Assembly: GCA_023053575.1 (NCBI GenBank) | Contig: JAKZAP010000018.1 | Coordinates: 11,601,922 to 11,665,921 of the forward strand | Length of the DNA: 64,000 nucleotides | Direction of reading: 5' to 3' | DNA from: Branchinecta lynchi | Lineage: Eukaryota > Arthropoda > Branchiopoda > Anostraca > Branchinectidae | Shown: positions 56,776 to 64,000 of the stretch, piece after piece | Numbering within the stretch: the first letter of the stretch is position 1 | Layout: every line of letters begins with the position of its first letter | Position numbers and translations under genes: made by a program | Notes under the pieces: generated by a model | Seen by the model: the letters and a program-made list of their open reading frames with translations, nothing else | Database searches by the model: none | What the model was told of the DNA's origin: nothing

Positions 56776-58440
56776 CGTCTTCAACCCATCTGACAGGAAG
56801 AAGAGTAAGGCTAAGAAAACTTTCTCTTTTCGCAATTCCTCTGTAAAGGAAATTGCCCAGATTCTTGAGATATCACGTTATTACTTCACGCGACATTTTT
56901 CTTTTATATCTTGCATCCTCCTCAACGGTGGGTAAGGCTGTTTCCAAGAGCGAAGCAGGTCAGACTTCCGAGATAACGTAATTTATAAATTATTTTTGCT
57001 TTGCCCCCCCCCCCCCCAGGGCTGCATTTGCAAGCCACCGATCGGAAGCCCCAATTATCTTCATATTCAGAAAATCTCCTGGTTGTTTTGGAAAGGGGAA
57101 AAAAGAGATAAAGAATCTATTTTCCCCACACTGAATGATTTTTGACAATGCCAAACGGAATTTGTTTTTACCAAAGGCGAAAACTATATTAAGTCAGCGT
57201 GGATACCAGGTTTTTGGTGAGTTTGGGGAGGGGAAATCTACCAAAACTTGCCGGACCAGAAACTGGGTTTTCTAGAGACGTCGAAAGATTACATTCAGTG
57301 AGAGACTCAGCGCCGGACACCTTCTCACACCTCTCCCTCCACCTTTTCGACTGCGAAGTGAGTCTTCGTGTCTGGGCGAGACTTGATTAACCAACATCCC
57401 CAAAAGCATACTCCATGCCAAAACCCACACGTCGTAAGCTTGTACACCTCAACCTTGACACCAAATGGGTAATTGCATATACAGGTGGTTAAACGCATTA
57501 TTTCAAACCGAAGCAAGAGGGTGGTTCCGTGGTGGTTAGGTTAGCGCCAATAGGACATCACCAGAATTTCGAAAACCGCACTTGGTTGCACCTGGTAGTA
57601 AGCTTGTAGTTACCAAAAGCACAAGACAATGTCCGGACCTCGCGAGTGAGCTGTCCAAATCCAATCAAATATCGGCCAGACATCAAATTTGGCCATTATT
57701 ACTCAATCTGATGCTTATTGAGTAATATAAACAACATACTTAAAGAACTGAAAATATATTATATTCTCAGTTCTTTGTTCTTATTTTTTTCTCAATTATT
57801 GAGGGAAGGACATATTTTCGGCTCGAAATGATCAAATTGATGATCTTGCGGGCAGAATCTGATTTTAACAATATGCCACAAATAAAGTGCCTACCTACCT
57901 ATCACCGGTAAGGGAAGGTATGCTTCTCAATACGGTTTACAAAGTTTGGAAGATAGTGAGATTAACCATCAACATTTCCATAAAAATCCGAAGTGGCCAG
58001 TTATCACAGATATGTGATAACCCGTGCGCTTACAAACTGCCTTTAAGATCTACAGTCATAAGTAGGTGACTGAAAAATAATGGCGTCCAAATTGTGTAAA
58101 CGTCCGCGTTTAAATTGACTGAAACGACTACTTGACCGAAAATTCTCCTCCAAATTCAGCGCATCTACCGACCAGAGACATTAGCAATCTGATGAAGGAT
58201 GTACAGCTCAGTCGCGAGATTCGTAAACACACCCAAACACTGACTATCGCACAAAGAATGGCTAATTTTAGACTCATTTTGGCACTGACATTTACACACA
58301 ATACCGACATAGTATACCCTGAATACTAAGTACAGAACAGACTGCCTAAGCGAGAGTTAGGTATCGAATAGGGGAGCAAGCACTTAATCTAGGAGAGTTC
58401 CTACATCTCAGGGAGATTTTCTGGTCCTTTCTTCGCTTTA
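56776..58440. other. No gene recognised
   Basis: Contains a C16 tract at ~57004 and the short tail at 57835. The plus frame 58132-58329 is open but unrecognised and has no clear splice context. Confidence 0.4.
57835..57900 (+). mobile_element. Retroelement-like 3' tail, aataaag(tgcctacc)n
   Basis: atgccacaaataaagtgcct followed by acctacctat: an AATAAA hexamer directly followed by a short tandem repeat, as in LINE tails. Confidence 0.3.
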
Positions 58441-59669
58441 AACAAGATCAAAGGCTTGACGGGATCACAAATATTGAATATTTATTGGACTACCTGAACT
58501 TGACAAGCGAATCTTGTAGATTTCCGGTCTTCGCCCAACCCCTTTAAAATTTTGCTATAGCTTACAACCAAGTCCAGATATGGGCTCAGCATACATGTTT
58601 ACCCAAACATCTCATCTCTACTCGACTTCAGACCAACTTGAACACTTGACCAAATTCCCCCTTTTAGCAGTATTCTCGGCGAACTGCATGCAGAGCAAAA
58701 GAGCTGGTGACATTGAGAGGCGAAACTTTCGACTAAAATTTCCGAGTTTTGGCAAATCTTGCCAGCTCACCCATCAAAGAAATATGGCTCAAAATTGGAT
58801 TCAGAATGTCTCCTTACGCTGATAACGACTCTCTAATCGATCTTTAGTATGTTCGAAGTTTCCGGTTGTGGCCGGGTTCCGGGCGAACTACTCGTCTGGC
58901 AAGAAAATAATTTTCATATTTGGATTCATTATACCTCCTTGCCCCTGACTAAACCTCTAATTAACTTGAGATTAAACTTGCGGATTCCAGGTGAACCACT
59001 TGTACTGCAAGCAAGGCCGTATCCAGGGGTGTGTGTGTTAGGGGGTTGAACCCCCCCCCCCCGAAACATACAAAAATACTCATTTTTATAGGCTTTTCCC
59101 TCTGATGTGTCTTTTTTTACTTTTTTGTGCGACACGCAGGCACCCCCCCCCCCCCCCCAAAAAATAAATTCCTGGATACGGGCCTGACTGCAAGAAATAA
59201 ATTTCGTATCGGATTCAGCATGTCTCCTTAACTCTAAATTGAACCTCTATTCAACTTCAGATTAAACTTTTACTTTTCGCCAATGTTCCGGTTTTTGCCG
59301 GCTTTCGGGTGAACTACTTGTCCGGCGATAAATATTTTCGTATTATGATTCATCATGTCTCCTTACCCCTGAATCGACTCTCTCATTTGATTTAAAAAAA
59401 TATTTTTGTTCGCCCCCTTAATCTGAAACCCCACACCAACCCCTAAATATAAGGCATATATTTTTGTTCGCCCCTTAATCTGAAACCTCACACCAACCCC
59501 TAAATATAAGGCAATGTTCGAACTTGACCCGTACTATGACCCCTAAGAGTCCTCATGCCAAGTTTGGACAAAATATCTCAACCCCTTCAAGAACTGTAGT
59601 GCTAACAGACGGACGGACAATTTTTCAGTCATATGTATCCTTCCACTTACGTTTCGGGATCCCAAAAAT
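58441..59669 (-). mobile_element. GGGATCCC composite element, copy F (with nested hAT MITE)
   Basis: aacaagatcaaaggcttgac to cttacgtttcgggatcccaa; interrupted at 59012-59186 by the hAT-like MITE. An internal 60-bp segment near 59400-59515 is duplicated. Confidence 0.75.
59012..59186. mobile_element. hAT-like MITE (CCGTATCCAGG family), copy 2
   Basis: CAAGGCCGTATCCAGG to CCTGGATACGGGCCTG, flanked on both sides by actgcaag (59004-59011 and 59187-59194), a perfect 8-bp target duplication. It is nested inside composite element copy F and contains two C tracts. Confidence 0.9.
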
Positions 59670-59951
59670 AGCTTAAGGTCACACTCTCCTTAGACCCTTC
59701 TCCTGACTAGCTATCGTATTTATAATTCTGGAGGAATCTGGGCTAAACCCCGAGGAATTGCTAATTCCCAAAATACGTGTACAGTAAGCACCAAAGGCCC
59801 ACGGTACCCAGATGTGCCAAGCCGGTATCCACGGAGGATGCACAGGGGGCCTACCAAGTGAGCAACACCTCGGCTAGACGTCGAAGGTCGGCTGAAGGGA
59901 TTCTTAGGACATTTCCGAAATCCCGCATATTCAGTTTTCTCATTTTAGTTC

Positions 59952-60893
59952 GTTTTTGGGATCACAAAACGTAAGTGGAGGGATACCTATGACATCGCAA
60001 AAGTTGTCTGTCTGTCCGTCCGCCGGTCTGTCAGAACGATAACTCTCGAAAGGAATGAGGTATTTTGATGAAACTTGGTGTGAGGATTCTTCGGGTAAAG
60101 GGAAAGGTCGAGTTCTATGTAGCCCTACGTTTAGGGGTGGGGGTTCAAATTAAGGGACAAAAGAAATATTTTTAAACAGCTAATGAGATAGTCGATAGAG
60201 GGGTAAGAAAATATTGCTGAACACGATTATGAAAACCATTTTCCCGCCCGACAAGTAGTTCGGCCGGAATCCGTCCAAAACCGGAAAGTTTGTTAAAAGT
60301 AAAAGTTTTATTTGAATTTGATTAGATGTCCAATTTAGAGATAAGGAGACACGCTGATCACTTCTGTGAAAATCATTTTCTACCCCGACAAGTAGTTGAC
60401 CCGGAATCGGGCTAAAACAGCGTAAGTTTTATTTGAAGTTGATTAGATGTCCGTAAGAAGAGGTACGGAATCCGTAAATGACCATAATTTTTTTACTCCG
60501 GAATCTGGCTGAAACGGAAAAATTTGTTTATAAGTTTTAGTTTTATTTGAAGCTGATTAGATGATCGACATAGGGGTAAGGAGATACACTGAATTCGTTA
60601 TTGAGCTTTATTTTTTTGACGGACAAGCAGTTCGCCCGTCATTCAGCCGAAAAAGAAAATTTGGCAGAAGTAAGGCAGTAAGTTTCGATCAGTTTAGTCA
60701 AAATAGATATGACTTATATGGCGAAACACACATGCTGAATCCATATAATAATCTTGGTTTTCTCAGATAATCAGCTATTTGGCCTTAATCTGTTTCTATG
60801 TTTTAATAGTAAAAATGTTCAACGAGTCTGGCGAGACTGGATCTGGCGAAATATTAAATTTCTGGGACCCCATCGAAACCTTTGCTCTTGTTT
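59952..60893 (+). mobile_element. GGGATCCC composite element, copy G
   Basis: gtttttgggatcacaaaacg to gggaccccatcgaaacc, tttgctcttgttt. It lies head-to-head with copy F, separated by about 280 bp. Confidence 0.75.
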
Positions 60894-61228
60894 CTTGCGA
60901 GCTTTCACCGAAGCGTGTCTTCGGGATTGGCTCGTGTGATGTATCTTTGTAATGTCCATTAAGCCTTGAGAAGCACTAGGCGACTCGAGATAACTAGGGT
61001 CTTAAGAAACAAATAACTATCATTTACTCCTTCAGTTGATCTTATAGAGCCCTGAACTACTCGTGATTCTTTGGGGGGAGGGGGAGAAGCAACCTACATG
61101 AGGCAACTGGTATAAAATTCCCTGATACCAGGCCTATGACACAATCGTATCCGAAAAACAGACCGCGTATCCAAGGAAGCAAGCGAGTGCACGCCGATAG
61201 TAGCAGTCAACACGGGACGACCAAGCAA

Positions 61229-61396
61229 CACTGTAAAAAGTTCCTCCGAGTAAGGATTAAAGTTAACCGCAGTATTTGCTACTGAGATTAATCTTATCTC
61301 TACTGAGGTGAGATTAATCCGAATTAGAGATAAGATTACCTTTTTAGAGCAAGATTAATCCCAGTAGAAAATACTGCAAGATTTTCTTTTGCAATG
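61229..61396 (+). mobile_element. CACTGT MITE, copy 5
   Basis: cactgtaaaaagttcctccg to gattttcttttgcaatg, same internal structure as the other copies. Confidence 0.8.
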
Positions 61397-61639
61397 AAGA
61401 TCAAATTTTAGGGTTCCTCTTCTTCCAACTTAGAGATAATATACGAACCGGTACCGTAAGCGTCATAACCTTTTACCGTACAAAAAATGCATCCCTCGTG
61501 GGTTACAAGATCCCTGGCAAATAGTGAAGACTTCAGACTCGGACACGAGTGTCTGTCCAGGAATCCAGGCTGGTTTTCTCACTTTTATCATTTCTGTACA
61601 TAAAGCTTGACCAAGTTGTCGACTACTTAAACATTACTT

Positions 61640-61845
61640 CCGCCCAAGCTGACCGCGAATCGACTGCGCGAAACGGATACGTCAGCTGAATTTCATTCTA
61701 GCGATACTTCGGCCCTTCTTGGAAGGAGCCATCTTCAGGCTCAAGTCGGAAAAACGAACTGAAAACAGTAGGCTGATGCGGCAGCACAGAACTTCGGACA
61801 CCAGAAGGTCCGAAGTATCAGTAGAATAAAACTCAGCTGAGAGCA
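61640..61845. repeat. Foldback family copy
   Basis: ctagcgatacttcggccctt and ggagccatcttcaggctcaa; a second, shorter inverted arm (ggtccgaagtatcagtagaa) follows at about 61808. Confidence 0.6.
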
Positions 61846-62343
61846 GTTAAATGTGGTCAACAGACGTCTACTAACCCGAGATTTCAGCCTTGGACAAGAA
61901 TCACTGGTCTGAAATCCTCTATTTCCGTTTAATCATCTTCCGCGTGGGAAAGTTAATACTGTTTTTACTGATAATTTATATTTTTAAACAATTTTTCCAA
62001 TTTAATCGTCCATAAATGATTAAAGTAAGAAAATTCCGGATCCCTGATTCCTGTCATCGATTACTAAAGTCCAGCCGTGCGTACAAGACCTTTCCCGGCC
62101 ACCCCGTCAGAAATTCCGGCCCGCTGATGGCAGGAACGTGGGAAATTTATCTAAGCGTTTAAAGTAGGTCAGGCTTACTCTAACTACATTTAAACAGTAT
62201 TACCTTCGTCCCCGTTTTCTCCACTGTGATTTGTACTGGGCACATCTAAAACGGAAAACGACAATCACATCTATATCCCTAAAATAGTTCCAGGACGCGC
62301 GATGACCCCACCAGGTGACTTCGCAGGTGAAGTCACCAGGAAA
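61846..62343. other. Nothing recognised
   Basis: Unique-looking sequence between a foldback copy and a TTAA MITE; only a small gacttcgcaggtgaagtc palindrome near 62317. Confidence 0.4.
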
Positions 62344-62802
62344 TTAAAGGTTAACTGAAAAGCCAACTTATTTGTGTGTCATTTAATTGAATACACTGAA
62401 TTATATGGATTCTGCAAAGGGATTTTTTTATTTTCCACTATCTACTCTAGTTATGACCTTCAGACTATCTGCCACCGTCCCCACAACGAAAATTCCACTA
62501 TGATGCGGGAAATTTTAATTTCAACACAAACGCGGCTTTTCAGTGTGCAATGGTGAGATTGGTGAAGATTGCTTAGTGCCTGAACAAAAAAAAAGTCGTA
62601 ACCTTTCTCGTAAGGCATACAACAAAAATAAAAGCGCATAGAGGTACCACAAGTCACACGTATATTCCACTATATGAAAATCGATTATTCGTGAATAGCA
62701 GAACAACGAAGTAACGCATTTACAGCGGGTCTTCAAGCCAATTTTAGCGAATAAGTGATGGGTACCTAGATTGTCCTATCCCAGCCCTTTTAGGTTAAAC
62801 TT
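62344..62802 (+). mobile_element. TTAA-ended MITE, copy 4
   Basis: ttaaaggttaactgaaaagc to ccttttaggttaaactt, with the shared interior. Confidence 0.75.
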
Positions 62803-62947
62803 CACAAGAGTGATCCTCTTTATTCACATACATAATGCGCTCTACTTTCGTGTTACGGCGACCGTTTCAGTGACCTGTGGAGCCGTTTCAACGTTACTTT
62901 CTTGTAAACGAAACTTAAAAAACAAAAACAAAAACGTCCGCCCAAAA

Positions 62948-63849
62948 ACAAGAGCTAGACGCTCATATGTCCCTTGCAAGGCTGGGTCAGAGTGTGAAAT
63001 TAGAAATTTGCCCATTCGTGGGTTTGTTGTGATCAGTTGTAAGCAAGACCAAGGGGCCCGAATACAGCTCTAATAAAATGTAGCTGACTTATCCGTTTTG
63101 CTCCGTCAAATACGCAAGCCCCTTGAGATAAGAATGATCATGTGACCTTGGACATCACGAGAATGTATCGTTTGGTAAAAACGTATTTTATTCTTGAACT
63201 TGGTGATGATGAGCACTTTAATGGCGGCGCTGAAAACTGATCTGTAATCAAAGTCGTCGAGGCAAAACATACCGTTTAACAAAAGTATTTTTTTTTACTT
63301 TTCGGTTAAGATGCGCACTTTAAGGGTGCTAGAAATTAATTTTTAAGCAAAACCCTTGCAGCACAAAGACCATGGGACCTTGGGGATTTGAAATGTATCA
63401 TGTGGTAAAAAAAAAAAAAAAAAACTACTTCGCGGATAAAATGCACTTTAAGGGAGCTGGAAATTCATTCCAAAGCAAGGCTCATGGGGATCATGAACAT
63501 GTATATTTTGCTTAAAAAGTATTTTCTGTACTTTCCGGTTGAGATGAGTACTTCAAGGGGTGGTCGGATCTAGGAAGTGACAATTTTCTCCCGAATCCAG
63601 TCTGGTTTTGTCAATGACGTATCTCCGACTTGTGCTTGTTCTACCCACCAAGTTTCATCGCAATCACTCCACTTTAAGCGTGTCACAAGATTTCCGGTTT
63701 ACCGCTCCACCCCCCGCTCCCCCTTGATTTTGGACATTTGAGAGGATGTAGACTTTGAGAGCTTGAGAGTTTCATTAAGATCCGATCACCTGTTCGAAAC
63801 TTATACATGCTTCAAGATTATGGCACTTCCGCGAAGCTGCAAGTGCCAT
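62948..63849 (+). mobile_element. GGCACTTGCA family, short copy 3
   Basis: acaagagctagacgctcata to gaagctgcaagtgccatac, with a foldback fragment inside. Three subunits share a 'gatgcgcactttaaggg' motif. Confidence 0.6.
63015..63115. repeat. Foldback family, fragment
   Basis: ctctaataaaatgtagctga then cttatccgttttgctccgtc match the outer flank of the copy at 53935. Confidence 0.45.
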
Positions 63850-64000
63850 ACAAAAAAAGTACCAGCCTTGACTATTCATGAAAGAAATTGTGGACTACAA
63901 AAACATACCCGCCTGGGTATTTAGACATTCAACTTCCCAAAAGCTGAAATGCGAGCGACCTCCAATGTCGGAGCCTTGTTCCTTGAAAACAGGACAGAAA

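Noticed and set aside
57199..57390. Frame ending SHLSLHLFDCEVSLRVWARLD
   Set aside because: Vaguely like a LINE zinc-knuckle tail but lacks the first two Cys and any neighbouring retroelement sequence.
1..64000. CRISPR array or prokaryotic defence system
   Set aside because: The tandem units present are contiguous without spacers, and all genes are intron-bearing animal genes.

Overview
This looks like a nuclear window from an invertebrate animal. It has small coding exons with GT/AG borders, long introns, and introns and intergenic DNA packed with non-autonomous transposons, decayed LINE-type retroelements and many long G/C homopolymers. The gene families (glypican, a GS1-like/PUDP phosphatase, a zinc-finger gene with alternative-looking 3' exons and acidic 'KTEP' linkers) would fit an arthropod, but that is an inference from gene architecture. 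There is no sign of operons, CRISPR or bacterial genes. Most open frames in the window are chance frames inside repeats.

Layout. Positions 1-6079: repeats, presumed glypican intron. 6080-6215 (-): first coding exon of a glypican, with signal peptide and first conserved Cys block; the rest of the gene lies off the left edge. 6216-9048: spacer between divergently transcribed genes, CpG-richer around 7960-8250 and carrying a hAT-like repeat at 8283-8694. 9049-25159 (+): a complete GS1-like/PUDP (HDHD1) HAD phosphatase gene, coding exons 9049-9109, 11241-11459, 16680-16898, 18575-18677, 19517-19646 and 24980-25159. The exons at 11241 and 16680 are two 219-nt versions of the same exon, same phase and about 43% identical, encoding the cap domain. 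Using one of them gives an open frame of exactly 230 codons plus stop. 28652-47868 (-): phase-compatible exons of a gene converging on PUDP (28652-28760, 30352-30699, 34927-35077) and a terminal C2H2 zinc-finger exon (47324-47868). The 34927 and 47324 exons begin in the same phase with a Gly codon, as expected for alternative exons spliced to one upstream donor. 48000-64000: almost entirely repeats, with one LINE C-terminal fragment at 56341-56673 and one weak candidate exon at 55265-55345.

Mobile DNA. At least ten repeat families recur: hAT-like MITEs (three with perfect 8-bp target duplications), a TA-flanked CACTGT-ended MITE (5 copies), a TA-flanked AGAGGTATG-ended MITE (5), a TTAA-ended MITE (4), a large composite element with GGGATCCC palindromes at both ends and internal ~130-bp tandem units (8 or more), a foldback family with a hammerhead-like core (6), a 0.9-1.8 kb GGCACTTGCA-ended family (3 plus a fragment) and a 115-bp tandem family (2). 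Three LINE reverse-transcriptase or zinc-knuckle remnants and one ORF1-like remnant are present.

The most interesting biology is the phosphatase gene. The duplicated exon spans the part of a HAD enzyme that sits over the active site and sets substrate choice, so one catalytic core may be paired with two different caps by splicing.
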